49,837 bases of DNA from assembly GCA_947385365.1 (NCBI GenBank), contig CANDKT010000003.1, forward strand, positions 1 through 49,837, in the 5' to 3' direction. The DNA comes from an uncultured Bacillota bacterium. Its GTDB lineage: Bacteria; Bacillota; Clostridia; Oscillospirales; Oscillospiraceae. Shown here piece after piece: positions 1 through 7,390 of the stretch. The first letter of the stretch is position 1; every line of letters begins with the position of its first letter. Under the pieces are notes generated by a model. That model was not told the DNA's origin. It did not search any database and saw only the letters and a list, made by a program, of their open reading frames with translations. Both the position numbers and the translations under genes were made by a program.

Positions 1-2
1 TT

Positions 3-1487
3 TCCGGCGTCAGCGACACGCCCAACAGCCAAGCCTATCAGTTGGCCAAGTACTATATGGAGAAGTACTTCCCCGAGTGGAGCGAACGTTACGACGCGGT
101 TCAGAGAGGCATGAGCTACGTCACCAACATCAGCAATGCGAACAACGGCAAGTTCTCCTGGTACGCAGACGAGCGCGGACTCACGGACCCTGACGGCTAC
201 CGGAACATGAGTGCGGAGCAGATTCTCCAGGATCTTTTCGGGGAGAAGAAACCGTCTGGCGGCGGCAGCAGCGGTGGTGGCGGCGGTTCTTCCAGTACTG
301 TTACGGTACCTGTGAAGGGCGATTCCGCATCCATCCAAGTCAGTGCGAGCGTGTCCGGGTCCACCGCGACCGTGAAGGAGATTGACACCAGCAAGCTGAG
401 TTCTGTGACCGGCAGCGATACCAAGACCGGCACGGTAGAGATTGACCTGTCCGGCATAGGCAAGGAGATCAAGAGCGTGAACCTGCCCACGAAGGCGGTC
501 AAGGAGATCGCGGCGGCGGCGAACGACAGCAAGAACGACGTAGACGGACTGACGGTGAAGCTGTCCGGAGGGGAAGTTACCTTTGACGCGGCGGCTTTGG
601 AGGAGATCCAGGAGCAAGCCAGCGGCAACCAGCTTACTTTGACCGTTGCGGAGGCCAAGCCTTCGGATTTGAACGCCCGACAGAAGGAGATTGTTGGCGA
701 CGCGTTTGTGTTGGAGCTGACGTTGAAGAGCGGCAGCAAAGTGATTACGGACTTCGGCGATGGTTACGCCACGGTTTCGGTTCCCTACGCGCTGAAAGAG
801 GATCAGAGTCCTTCTGGCGTAGTGGTGTACTACTTGGACAACGACGGCAACATCACGCCGTGCGAGACCATGTACGATGTACGTTCGAAGAGCGTGATAT
901 TCACGGCGAGTCACTTCTCGAAGTACGTTATCAGCTACGAAGAGATGAGGATCTGGGAGAACCCGTTCACGGACGTAGCGGACAGCGATTACTTCTACGC
1001 TCCGGTCCGGTGGGCGGTGGAGAACGAAGTGACCAGTGGCACTGGCGCGGACACGTTTGGTCCGAGCGACTCCTGCACGCGTGCGCAGATGGTGACGTTC
1101 CTCTGGAAGGCGGCAGGCTCTCCTGCGGCGCAGAAGAGCGAGAATCCTTTCACGGACATTGAGGCTGGCGATTACTTCTACAACGCGGTTCTGTGGGCGG
1201 TAGAGAAGGGGATCACCAGCGGGACCAGCGCGGACACGTTCAGTCCGAACGCGTCTGTGACGCGGGCGCAAGCGGTTGTGTTCCTGTACGCATACGCGGA
1301 CCGGCCTGCGGCGGGTTCGGAGAATCCGTTCACGGACGTAGCGGGAGACGCTTACTACGCCGATGCGGTCCGGTGGGCGGTTGCGGAGAAGATCACGAGC
1401 GGGACCAGCGAGGCCACGTTCAGTCCTGAGAACGTCTGCACGCGTGGGCAGATTGTGACCTTCCTCTATCAAGTGTTCAGCAAGTAA
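3..1487 (+). CDS. SLH-domain cell-surface protein, 5' end outside window
   Basis: The frame is open from the left edge, so the true N-terminus, and any signal peptide, lies upstream. A Gly/Ser-rich linker follows about 85 visible residues, then a roughly 200-residue beta-rich region of the type that often precedes SLH repeats. The C-terminus has three SLH repeats, each opening with ENPFTDV/I and ending in a TRxQxVxFLY/W helix. SLH domains bind pyruvylated secondary cell-wall polymers, so the protein is probably displayed on the envelope. What the missing N-terminal part does cannot be told. TAA stop, followed by hairpins. Certain as an SLH protein; substrate or role unknown. Confidence 0.93.
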   Translation, partial: SGVSDTPNSQAYQLAKYYMEKYFPEWSERYDAVQRGMSYVTNISNANNGKFSWYADERGLTDPDGYRNMSAEQILQDLFGEKKPSGGGSSGGGGGSSSTVTVPVKGDSASIQVSASVSGSTATVKEIDTSKLSSVTGSDTKTGTVEIDLSGIGKEIKSVNLPTKAVKEIAAAANDSKNDVDGLTVKLSGGEVTFDAAALEEIQEQASGNQLTLTVAEAKPSDLNARQKEIVGDAFVLELTLKSGSKVITDFGDGYATVSVPYALKEDQSPSGVVVYYLDNDGNITPCETMYDVRSKSVIFTASHFSKYVISYEEMRIWENPFTDVADSDYFYAPVRWAVENEVTSGTGADTFGPSDSCTRAQMVTFLWKAAGSPAAQKSENPFTDIEAGDYFYNAVLWAVEKGITSGTSADTFSPNASVTRAQAVVFLYAYADRPAAGSENPFTDVAGDAYYADAVRWAVAEKITSGTSEATFSPENVCTRGQIVTFLYQVFSK

Positions 1488-1520
1488 CCAAAGTAGCGAC
1501 ATTTTTCCATAGGGACCTGG

Positions 1521-1550
1521 GAACAGCGCGTCCAAAAGGGCGCGCTGTTC
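1521..1550 (+). terminator. Hairpin downstream of SLH gene
   Basis: A perfect 10-bp stem (GAACAGCGCG with CGCGCTGTTC) around a 10-nt loop, without a T-tract. It may stabilise the mRNA end or act with the stronger terminator just downstream. Confidence 0.5.
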
Positions 1551-1567
1551 TCACGTTCAGGTTATAG

Positions 1568-1610
1568 AATCGGGCGTGTCACGGCAGTGACGCGCCCGAT
1601 TTTGGTTTTT
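1568..1610 (+). terminator. Rho-independent terminator
   Basis: A 15-bp stem (1568-1582 with 1587-1601, one G-T pair) and a GGCA loop, followed by TTTGGTTTTT. It ends the SLH transcript. Confidence 0.85.
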
Positions 1611-1701
1611 GTATTGGGGGTAGCGTAGGGGTTTGGGGGCAGGCGGCGCATAGAGGGGGCAATTGCGGCGTATAGTAGGAGGGAAATGGGGGTGCAGAAA
1701 G

Positions 1702-2676
1702 GTGTGTACAGCGCTGACGTATGAGACGAGGGACCACTATTTTGGAAGGACTTTTGATTTGGACTACGCCTACCGGGAGACGGTCACGGTGGCGCCCCGA
1801 AGGTATTGTTTTCGATTTCAGCGGGTTCCAGCGATGGAGCGTCACTATGCGATGATCGGGGTCGCGTATGTTTCGGAGGGGTATCCGCTGTACTATGACG
1901 CGGTGAATGAGAAGGGGCTTGGGGCAGCGGGGTTAAACTTTCCGGGGAACGCGAGTTACGCGCCGGAGGAGGCGGGGCGTTTAAACGTGACGCCCTACGA
2001 ACTGATTCCGTGGCTTTTGGGTCAGAGCGAGGATTTAGGGCAAGCGCGGGAGTTATTGGAGCAAGTGAACGTATTGGATGTAGCGTTCAGTGCGCAGTTA
2101 CCGCTGATGCCGTTGCATTGGATGGTGGCGGATCGGACGGGAGCGATCACGGTGGAGGCGGTGCGTGGAGGGGTACGGATCTACGACAATCCGATCGGGA
2201 TACTGACGAACAACCCGCCGTTTGATTTTCAGATGCAGTATCTGGACAATTTCATGAACCTGACGCGGGACCCGCCGACGAACCGATTTGCGTGTTCGGT
2301 GAATTTGGAAGCGTACAGTCAAGGGATGGGAGCGATTGGATTACCGGGGGATTTATCGTCGTCGTCGCGATTTGTACGTGCGGCGTTCACGAAGCTGAAC
2401 TCGGTGAGCGGTGAGACGGAAGGGGAAAGTCTGAGTCAATTTTTCCACATATTGGGGAGCGTGGCGCAGGTACGGGGATGTGTAAGTGCGGGTAGGGATC
2501 GGTATATGACGACGCGGTACACGAGCTGTTGTAACACGGACCGAGGGATTTATTATTACAACACCTACGAGAACAGTCAAATTTCGGGGGTAGACATGCA
2601 CCGGGAGGATTTAGAGTCCAGGGAACTGGTTTCGTATCCGCTCTGTTCGGTGCAGCAGATTCACATGCAGAACTAG
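1702..2676 (+). CDS. Choloylglycine hydrolase / penicillin V acylase family amidase
   Basis: Linear-amide C-N hydrolase of the Ntn superfamily. In this family the initiator residue is removed and Cys2 becomes the nucleophile. The GTG at 1702 is chosen because it gives Met-Cys-Thr-Ala, the conserved family start; longer forms would bury the Cys. R16 and D19 lie in GRTFDL, and LTNNPPFDFQ matches the conserved Asn region. At 324 residues it has the usual length. No signal peptide, so probably cytoplasmic. Gut Clostridia use members to deconjugate bile salts, but bile-salt and penicillin V specificity cannot be separated by eye. It converges on the barnase-like gene and the two stop codons overlap in one CTAG. 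Confidence 0.9.
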   Translation: MCTALTYETRDHYFGRTFDLDYAYRETVTVAPRRYCFRFQRVPAMERHYAMIGVAYVSEGYPLYYDAVNEKGLGAAGLNFPGNASYAPEEAGRLNVTPYELIPWLLGQSEDLGQARELLEQVNVLDVAFSAQLPLMPLHWMVADRTGAITVEAVRGGVRIYDNPIGILTNNPPFDFQMQYLDNFMNLTRDPPTNRFACSVNLEAYSQGMGAIGLPGDLSSSSRFVRAAFTKLNSVSGETEGESLSQFFHILGSVAQVRGCVSAGRDRYMTTRYTSCCNTDRGIYYYNTYENSQISGVDMHREDLESRELVSYPLCSVQQIHMQN

Positions 2677-3245
2677 GGTTGTTCGGAGAGGACCTGGCCG
2701 TCCTGGACCCAGATTTGTTCAAAGGATTCGTAGTGATCTTTGGTATAGAAGTAGAGGCCGTCGTTGGAGAAGACCAAGCGTTCTGCGCCGCGGCTATTGG
2801 AGCCGTGGGTATTGAGGTCGCATTCGGTGTAGGTACGGCCGGATTCTTTGGGGAGGAGTTCTTCGCGGTTACTGAAGCGGTCGCCGCCGATGGCGGCGTC
2901 GTCGAGGTAATTTTCGACGGAGCCGCCGGACCAGCCCAATTTTCTGGCGTCGGCTTTAGAGATGAAGTTATCGGGCAAGGTATTGTAGGCGTCGAGGTAG
3001 AGGACGACGTCTTCGAGGGAATAGTAGTACTCGTCGGGGTCGGGGAGGTCAATTTCCTGAGGTTTTTCGATAGAGGTATCGGGCAAGGAGGTATCGGGCA
3101 AGGAGTTGTCCGGGAGGGACGAGGTATCGTTCTGGGATGAGGGAGGCAAGGAGGAGGAAGCGTCGGGTAGGACGATGAGGTCCGGAGCGGCGCAGGCGGA
3201 GAGGCTGAGCAGGAGGGCGAACAGGAGTGGGGGCAAACGTTTCAT
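2673..3245 (-). CDS. Barnase-like ribonuclease lipoprotein
   Basis: 190 residues. The N-terminus is a lipoprotein signal (MKRLPPLL..., lipobox LSAC, Cys18). Next comes a Ser/Pro/Asp linker with tandem SLPD(N/T) units to about residue 65, then a barnase/microbial RNase domain at about 75-178. Barnase landmarks are all present: Lys97 in ISKADA, IGGDRFSNRE, catalytic Glu141 (TECDLN), Arg156 (ERLVFS) and His171 (KDHYESF). It is therefore probably an active guanyl-preferring RNase tethered outside the cell, though activity is inferred. ATG at 3245 is chosen over an upstream TTG because it gives a clean signal peptide and has a GAGAGG site. It starts 14 nt after the AlaX gene, likely one operon. 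No barstar-like inhibitor is visible nearby. Confidence 0.9.
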   Translation of the reverse strand: MKRLPPLLFALLLSLSACAAPDLIVLPDASSSLPPSSQNDTSSLPDNSLPDTSLPDTSIEKPQEIDLPDPDEYYYSLEDVVLYLDAYNTLPDNFISKADARKLGWSGGSVENYLDDAAIGGDRFSNREELLPKESGRTYTECDLNTHGSNSRGAERLVFSNDGLYFYTKDHYESFEQIWVQDGQVLSEQP

Positions 3246-3259
3246 AGGGAGACATCCTC

Positions 3260-4408
3260 TCAAGTTTGGCTAGCGAACCACCGTTCGATTTCGCTGCGAT
3301 TGGCGCGGAGACGGCCTTGAACGAAGTCAGGTTTTCCGCCGCCCTGACCGTTGAGGGCCTGATTCATAGCGTTGGTGAAATCGCGCAGGTTGGCGTTGGG
3401 GGAACCGATGGCGTACTGGAAGGAGCCGTCCGGGGACAGGGAGAAGCAGGCGCAGCGGCCCTGGCAGGCATGGAGGACGGCGTCGCACAGGCGGCGGAGG
3501 CTATTGGCAGACAGGCCGTCTTCAAAGAGGAGGACGTTACCGGCGTTAAGGTAGGTTTGTGCGAGGTTCTGGAAGTGGTGGTCTTCCATGATTTGGATAC
3601 GGGATTTGAGGGAATTATTTTCGTTCAGGAGGCGTTGGACGGCGGAGCTGGTATCGAAGAGTTGCGCGGACAGTAGGTTTGAGACGATATGGTTTTGTTC
3701 GAGGTTGCGGTTGAGGAACTCCAGGGCGCGGCCGCCGCACACCAATTCGATACGCACGCCGTCGCGGAATTTCTGGACGGAGAGCAATTTAACGAAGCCG
3801 ATCTGGGCGGAGGAAGAGACGTGGGTACCGCAGCAGGCGCAGGTATCGGCGCCGGGGAAGGAGACGATGCGCACGGAGCCGGAGAGGGCTTTTTTGCTCC
3901 GGTAGGCCAAGGTTTCCAGTTCATCCGGGGTAGGGTAGGAGATAGAGACCGGGCGGTCGGACCAGATGTACTGGTTTGCCATATTTTCCAGCCAAGCCAA
4001 GTCGGAGCGGGTCAAGACGCGGTCGAAGTCGATGGTGACGACGTCGGAACCCATATGGAAGCCGACGTTTTCGCAGCCCCATCTAGCGTGGGCGATTCCG
4101 GAGACGATATGTTCGCCGGAGTGTTGTTGCATAAGGTCGAAGCGGCGGGGCCAGTTGATCTGGCCTTTAACGGAGCAGCCCGGTTCCAGCGGGGCGTTGC
4201 AGAGGTGGATGATGTTGCCGTCCCGCTGGTGGACTTCGAGGACCTGAACGTGGTCCAAGGTTCCGGTGTCCCAAGGTTGGCCGCCGCCTTCGGGGTAGAA
4301 GGCGGTCTGGTCCAGGCAGACTTCGAACCCGTTTTTGACGGGGGTGCAGGACAGCACGCAGGCGGAGAAGTGGTCTATATAGGGGTCCTGTTCGTAAAGT
4401 TTAATCAA
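3260..4408 (-). CDS. AlaX-type alanyl-tRNA editing protein with DHHA1 domain
   Basis: 382 residues, related to the editing half of alanyl-tRNA synthetase; it should hydrolyse Ser-tRNA(Ala) or Gly-tRNA(Ala) in trans. Zinc-binding signature: H96xxxH100 (QQHSGEH) and C192xxxH196 (CACCGTH). N-terminal part carries FYPEGGGQPxDTG, typical of AlaX/AlaRS. A coiled stretch near 250-280 leads to a C-terminal DHHA1-like domain ending in GGGKPDFVQG. This makes it a long AlaX (AlaX-L type). The TTG start at 4408 has an AGGAGG site 9 nt upstream. It is the first gene of a two-gene unit with the barnase-like lipoprotein. Confidence 0.9.
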   Translation of the reverse strand: MIKLYEQDPYIDHFSACVLSCTPVKNGFEVCLDQTAFYPEGGGQPWDTGTLDHVQVLEVHQRDGNIIHLCNAPLEPGCSVKGQINWPRRFDLMQQHSGEHIVSGIAHARWGCENVGFHMGSDVVTIDFDRVLTRSDLAWLENMANQYIWSDRPVSISYPTPDELETLAYRSKKALSGSVRIVSFPGADTCACCGTHVSSSAQIGFVKLLSVQKFRDGVRIELVCGGRALEFLNRNLEQNHIVSNLLSAQLFDTSSAVQRLLNENNSLKSRIQIMEDHHFQNLAQTYLNAGNVLLFEDGLSANSLRRLCDAVLHACQGRCACFSLSPDGSFQYAIGSPNANLRDFTNAMNQALNGQGGGKPDFVQGRLRANRSEIERWFASQT

Positions 4409-4510
4409 AGCGAAGCGCCTCCTGACGCGCGGTTTAACCGGCGTATTTGATTCATGATAGCACAAAGCGGGGCAAAAGGCAAACGGATAGTTTAGGGTTT
4501 CTTTTCCCTT

Positions 4511-4642
4511 ATGGAGCGGGAGCAGACGACGATCCGCCTACCCGCTGGACTGAAGGCGCGGTTCCAGCGGGAGGCGGATAGCTTTCATGCGCTGGTGATT
4601 ATGATCTTGAGCGAGGAACAAAGCCATCATCGAACAGAATAG
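4511..4642 (+). pseudogene. Ribbon-helix-helix relic
   Basis: A 43-codon frame reads MEREQTTIRLPAGLKARFQ, then READSFHALVIMILSEEQ. It resembles Arc-type RHH proteins of clostridial elements but seems to lack a few residues at the turn between the helices. No convincing ribosome site precedes it, and its 3' end overlaps the opposite-strand RHH gene. Probably a decaying gene; a functional micro-protein cannot be excluded. Confidence 0.45.
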
Positions 4643-4796
4643 GGCCATGTGTTTTTTCCCAAGCCTCAATGTGCTTGATAATAAGCTGTTCGATTTCCTT
4701 ATTGGCGGAGCGGCCAGAGCGGTCCGCAATATATTTCAGCTTGTCCATGATTTCGCTAGGGATTCTCAGGGCATAGTGCGGTAACTTCGATGGCAT
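4599..4796 (-). CDS. Arc-family ribbon-helix-helix DNA-binding protein
   Basis: 65 residues. HYALRIPSEIMDKLKYIA has the beta strand and first helix of an Arc/MetJ-type RHH fold; RSANKEIEQLIIKHIE is the second helix. Such proteins bind DNA as dimers, usually repressing their own small operon or an antitoxin locus. A strong AGGAGG site precedes the ATG. It lies downstream of the 59-aa RHH gene on the same strand and has a related sequence (RSxNKEIExL), so the two are probably duplicates. No toxin partner is adjacent. Confidence 0.8.
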   Translation of the reverse strand: MPSKLPHYALRIPSEIMDKLKYIADRSGRSANKEIEQLIIKHIEAWEKTHGPILFDDGFVPRSRS

Positions 4797-4908
4797 ATGA
4801 AAACCTCCTTGTTATCTGAATGACAACACAATAGCAACAAAAGAGATTAACGTAATGGAGCGTAGGCAGACAGGCGTAGAGATAGCTTTCATGAAACGGC
4901 TATTCGCT

Positions 4909-5088
4909 TTATTCGTTTTGGGCTGGGGTTTCAATGATGCCATTGTTCCGCTCATAGTCTGCTATGACCTGTTTCATAAGCATTTCTATTTCTTTATTGA
5001 CGGAGCGGCCATGATTGGAAGCGATGATCTTGAATTTCTCCATAATAAGTCTGTCTACTCTTAGCGGATATGGGTTAGCTTGGGCCAT
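4909..5088 (-). CDS. Arc-family ribbon-helix-helix protein, 59 aa
   Basis: Reads MAQANPYPLRVDRLIMEKFK, then a second helix with RSVNKEIEMLMKQVIADYE. This is the same RHH layout as the neighbouring 65-aa protein. The ribosome site is GGGAGG, 7-8 nt before ATG, in an almost identical context (GGAGGTTTTCA...ATG) to its neighbour, supporting duplication. A promoter (TTGATA-16-TATAAT) lies upstream in the 5118-5145 interval, in a region rich in GATATC half sites. Target unknown; autoregulation is likely. Confidence 0.75.
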   Translation of the reverse strand: MAQANPYPLRVDRLIMEKFKIIASNHGRSVNKEIEMLMKQVIADYERNNGIIETPAQNE

Positions 5089-5117
5089 GTGAAAACCTCC
5101 CTTTGTCAGATATCAAT

Positions 5118-5145
5118 ATTATATCGTTTCGACATCTTTTATCAA
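5118..5145 (-). promoter_or_regulatory. Promoter of the leftward RHH genes
   Basis: On the - strand TTGATA (5145-5140), 16-nt spacer, TATAAT (5123-5118), about 30 nt before the ATG at 5088. A GATATC lies just downstream. Confidence 0.65.
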
Positions 5146-5171
5146 GTAATCAAAAAGATATCAAAAAGATA

Positions 5172-5200
5172 TTGACAAAGAGAGAGGCATATGATATCTT
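5172..5200 (+). promoter_or_regulatory. Promoter of rightward RHH gene
   Basis: TTGACA (5172-5177), 17-nt spacer, TATCTT (5195-5200). Divergent from the leftward RHH promoter. Confidence 0.65.
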
Positions 5201-5211
5201 ATAGATATCAT
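5191..5211 (+). promoter_or_regulatory. Operator-like inverted repeat over the -10
   Basis: ATGATATC and GATATCAT form a perfect 8-bp inverted repeat with a 5-nt spacer, covering the -10 element. Further GATATC copies lie near 5109 and 5158. This is a likely site for one of the flanking RHH proteins. Confidence 0.6.
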
Positions 5212-5235
5212 TCGAGCAGGAAGGGAGGCTTCCCA

Positions 5236-5385
5236 ATGATTCGTTTTCTGGTCAATGTTCCTACTGAGCTTCATGCCCTTTTAAGAGAAACGGCTGAAAA
5301 GCAAGGGCAAACACTTAACGGCCTGATACGACAAATCCTTTGGGATTGGGTAGAGCGGCAAGGTAAGCTGAACACGAAAGGGTAA
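5236..5385 (+). CDS. Ribbon-helix-helix protein, 49 aa
   Basis: MIRFLVNVPTELHALLRETA begins with the strand and first helix of an RHH fold; a second helix follows (TLNGLIRQILWDWVE). ATG at 5236 is preceded by GGGAGG at good spacing; the frame extends further upstream, but that part contains the promoter and operator. Probably a small autoregulatory repressor facing the other two RHH genes. No toxin gene follows; the next gene converges from the other strand. Confidence 0.72.
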   Translation: MIRFLVNVPTELHALLRETAEKQGQTLNGLIRQILWDWVERQGKLNTKG

Positions 5386-5401
5386 AAGGGATATTTTAGG
5401 C

Positions 5402-5728
5402 TTACGGGTTCTGTTCCAAGGTCCAGTCGATGAAGCGGCTGATTAGGTTGAGGCGGCGTTTATCGAGGGGGCGCAATTTTTCGGCGACGATTTTCCAATC
5501 CTCGCCGGGGCAGCGGACGCAGCCCAGCAGAAACTCATCTGGAGTAGTGTCGAGTTCAGCGGCGAGGCGCAGGATAACTTCGATGGAGGGGATAGAGATG
5601 GCTCGTTCGATATTGGAGATATACTGTTCTGTGATATCGCATTTTTCGGCCAACTGAGTTTGAGTCATCCCCAATTTTTTACGTCTTCTACGCAAGTGGG
5701 CTCCGATTTTTGTATAGTCTGGCTTCAA
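5402..5728 (-). CDS. XRE-family HTH transcriptional regulator
   Basis: 108 residues. Cro/C1-type helix-turn-helix at about 8-65 (LRRRRKKLGMTQTQLAEKCD, then ITEQYISNIERA and LAAELDTTPDEFLLG). A short C-terminal helical tail ends in IDWTLEQN. TTG start with a GGAGC site 7 nt upstream. It is divergent from the 56-aa gene at 5876, with a 23-bp palindromic region in its own leader, so autoregulation and control of the divergent gene are both plausible. Confidence 0.88.
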   Translation of the reverse strand: MKPDYTKIGAHLRRRRKKLGMTQTQLAEKCDITEQYISNIERAISIPSIEVILRLAAELDTTPDEFLLGCVRCPGEDWKIVAEKLRPLDKRRLNLISRFIDWTLEQNP

Positions 5729-5743
5729 GGTCTCAGCTCCTTA

Positions 5744-5766
5744 ATATGATAATAGTTTTATCATAT
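5744..5766. promoter_or_regulatory. Palindromic operator in XRE gene leader
   Basis: ATATGATAA and TTATCATAT form a perfect 9-bp inverted repeat with a 5-nt spacer, just upstream of the XRE ribosome site. Likely the repressor's own operator. Confidence 0.65.
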
Positions 5767-5812
5767 CCGGAGTTTTCCGACTCATAAATATATTGTAAAT
5801 TGTATTTCTAAC

Positions 5813-5841
5813 TTGACATTCTATTTTCTAGAATTTATAGT
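5813..5841 (+). promoter_or_regulatory. Strong SigA-like promoter
   Basis: TTGACA (5813-5818), 17-nt spacer, TATAGT (5836-5841). The spacer contains the palindrome TTCTAGAA, and a CTAGAAA half site follows at 5853, candidate repressor contacts different from the 5744 palindrome. Confidence 0.8.
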
Positions 5842-5875
5842 AGTAAAATAAACTAGAAAGGCAGGGGAGGGTGTC

Positions 5876-6046
5876 ATGTACAAGAGGATGTATTTCATAT
5901 TGTTTCGTGCGATTTCGGACGCGATGGATTTGATTGAGGGGCACGAGGCGCAGAAGGCGTTGAATCTTCTGGAGCGGGCCTGTCGAGACGCGGAGGAAGT
6001 TTATATAGAGGGAGAGAAAAGCGCGCCCCCGAGTCCTCTTGGGTGA
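5876..6046 (+). CDS. Small hypothetical protein, 56 aa
   Basis: Begins MYKRMYFILFRAISDAMDLI and continues as one or two amphipathic helices rich in Glu/Ala (LNLLERACRDAEEVYIE). A GGGGAGGG site precedes the ATG, and a near-consensus promoter lies upstream, so expression is likely. The repressor gene diverges from it. No family recognised. It resembles small accessory proteins encoded beside XRE repressors. The C-terminal codons run into the terminator hairpin. Confidence 0.7.
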   Translation: MYKRMYFILFRAISDAMDLIEGHEAQKALNLLERACRDAEEVYIEGEKSAPPSPLG

Positions 6047-6061
6047 GGAATCGGGGGCGCG
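6022..6061. terminator. Bidirectional terminator
   Basis: An 11-bp G/C stem (6022-6032 with 6051-6061) between the 56-aa gene and the convergent CorC-like gene. T-rich sequence follows on both strands (GTTATTTT on +, CTTTTCTC on -). It overlaps the last codons of the 56-aa gene. Confidence 0.75.
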
Positions 6062-6069
6062 GAGTTATT

Positions 6070-7002
6070 TTAGGTAGATTTAGGGGGCGGTCCGTTCTGG
6101 GGAGGGGCAGGGGAGGAGGGGCAAGGTTCCTGAAGGCGGACGAGGGCCCATTCGACGCGGCGGTCGCAGAGTTCTTCGACCTGGATATGGAGGCCGAGGG
6201 CTTGGACGACGGGTCGGCTGCCGTCTTCGGGGATGACGGAGAGCTGGGAGAAGATCAAGCCGCCCAAGGTATCGTAATCGCGTTCTTCGTCCTGGGGCAA
6301 TTGGAAGCCTACTGTTTCGGCCAACTCATCCAGGTCGGCGGAGCCGGACACGCGCCACGCGCCGTCTTCGAGGGGGACGATGTTCTGTTTTTCCTGAGGA
6401 TCGAACTCGTCGTAGATATTTCCGACCAATTCTTCGAGGAGGTCTTCCATAGTGACCAAGCCGCTTGCGCCGCCGTACTCATCGACGACGAGGGCGATGT
6501 GGACTTTTTTGCTTTGCATATCGCGGAAGAGGACGTCGGCTGGGACGGTTTCGGGGACGAAGTAGGCGGGGCGGAGCAGTTCACGGAGGGGGAGCGGAGG
6601 ATTCTGGTGGAAGTTGAGCAAGTAGTCTCGGGTAGAGAGGACGCCGATGATATCGTCGACGTCGTCCTGATAGACGGGGAAGCGGGAGAGGCCGGACTGG
6701 CGGATGGTATCGACGATATCGGCTTCCTGGGCGTCGAGGGGGAGTGCGACCATATCGGTACGGTGGATCATGACGTCGCGAGCGGTCATGCTGTCGAACT
6801 CGAAGACGTTTTCGATCAGCACTTTTTCGTTGCTTTGGATGGAGCCGGACTCTTCGCCTTCTTCCACCATAGCCATGATATTGTCTTCGGAAACGGGCTG
6901 ATTTTGTTTCAGCCATTTCCGGATGGGCTTATAGAGCAGCAGGGAGAGGTTACAAAGCAGGCTGACGGAGAAGAGAGCGGGCCATAACGGGACCTCCGGC
7001 AC
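6070..7002 (-). CDS. CBS-pair / CorC_HlyC domain protein
   Basis: 310 residues. One N-terminal hydrophobic segment (about 5-25) is followed by [20 protein letters not shown], a tandem CBS pair (about 70-190, with [12 protein letters not shown] and [20 protein letters not shown]) and a CorC_HlyC domain (about 205-290). Family members act in Mg2+/Co2+ efflux or membrane ion homeostasis, with the CBS pair binding adenosine nucleotides. The usual four-helix DUF21/CNNM transmembrane domain is missing here, leaving one membrane anchor, so it is more regulatory than transporting. GTG start with AAAGGAGG upstream. Confidence 0.88.
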   Translation of the reverse strand: MPEVPLWPALFSVSLLCNLSLLLYKPIRKWLKQNQPVSEDNIMAMVEEGEESGSIQSNEKVLIENVFEFDSMTARDVMIHRTDMVALPLDAQEADIVDTIRQSGLSRFPVYQDDVDDIIGVLSTRDYLLNFHQNPPLPLRELLRPAYFVPETVPADVLFRDMQSKKVHIALVVDEYGGASGLVTMEDLLEELVGNIYDEFDPQEKQNIVPLEDGAWRVSGSADLDELAETVGFQLPQDEERDYDTLGGLIFSQLSVIPEDGSRPVVQALGLHIQVEELCDRRVEWALVRLQEPCPSSPAPPQNGPPPKST

Positions 7003-7116
7003 AAAAATTCCTCCTTTTGAGTAGCGGGTACAGGGGGTACGACGAGGATATCATAGCACAAAAAGGCGCGAGCTGCAAGCTGCATATGCACGAAAAAGCG
7101 ATATATTCTTTTTCAC

Positions 7117-7145
7117 TTTACTTTATGGGATAAAACCGATATAAT
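7117..7145 (+). promoter_or_regulatory. Promoter of the higBA locus
   Basis: TTTACT (7117-7122), 17-nt spacer, TATAAT (7140-7145). It sits just ahead of the truncated toxin, which suggests the deletion removed toxin codons but left the promoter. Confidence 0.6.
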
Positions 7146-7165
7146 AAAAGCAAGATAAATCCTAA

Positions 7166-7390
7166 CTCCGTGAACCATACTCCAAGATGCTGGAGGACGG
7201 AATATTTGAGCTTCGGGCTCAATCTGGCTCAGACATCACAAGAGTTCTGTACTTTTTCTTCGTTGGCCGCAAGATTATTCTCACCAATGGTTTTGTGAAG
7301 AAAACGCCTCAAACCCCGCCAGAGGAGCTTGACCGAGCGAAACAATACCGTTCTGATTATCTGAAGCGAAAGGAGAATTACGATGACTGA
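7166..7390 (+). pseudogene. higB: 5'-truncated HigB/RelE-type toxin (Gp49-like)
   Basis: The frame after the TAA at 7163 reads LREPYSKMLEDGIFELRAQS and continues through VLYFFFVGRKIILTNGFVKK to the end. This matches the C-terminal two-thirds of HigB-type (phage Gp49-like) toxins, which are about 110 residues. The first roughly 40 residues are gone: an in-frame stop precedes the homologous part, and no ribosome site precedes the internal ATG at 7187. It overlaps the antitoxin start by 8 nt, the normal arrangement. Probably inactive, leaving the antitoxin as an orphan regulator. Confidence 0.75.

Noticed and set aside
197..739. A 180-codon - strand frame within the SLH gene
   Set aside because: Antisense shadow; no ribosome site, and the translation is simply the complement of linker and beta-rich codons.
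4855..5064. A 69-codon + strand frame over the 59-aa RHH gene
   Set aside because: The opposite strand encodes a clear RHH protein with a good ribosome site. Only the first part of this frame resembles an RHH relic, which is noted as a finding.
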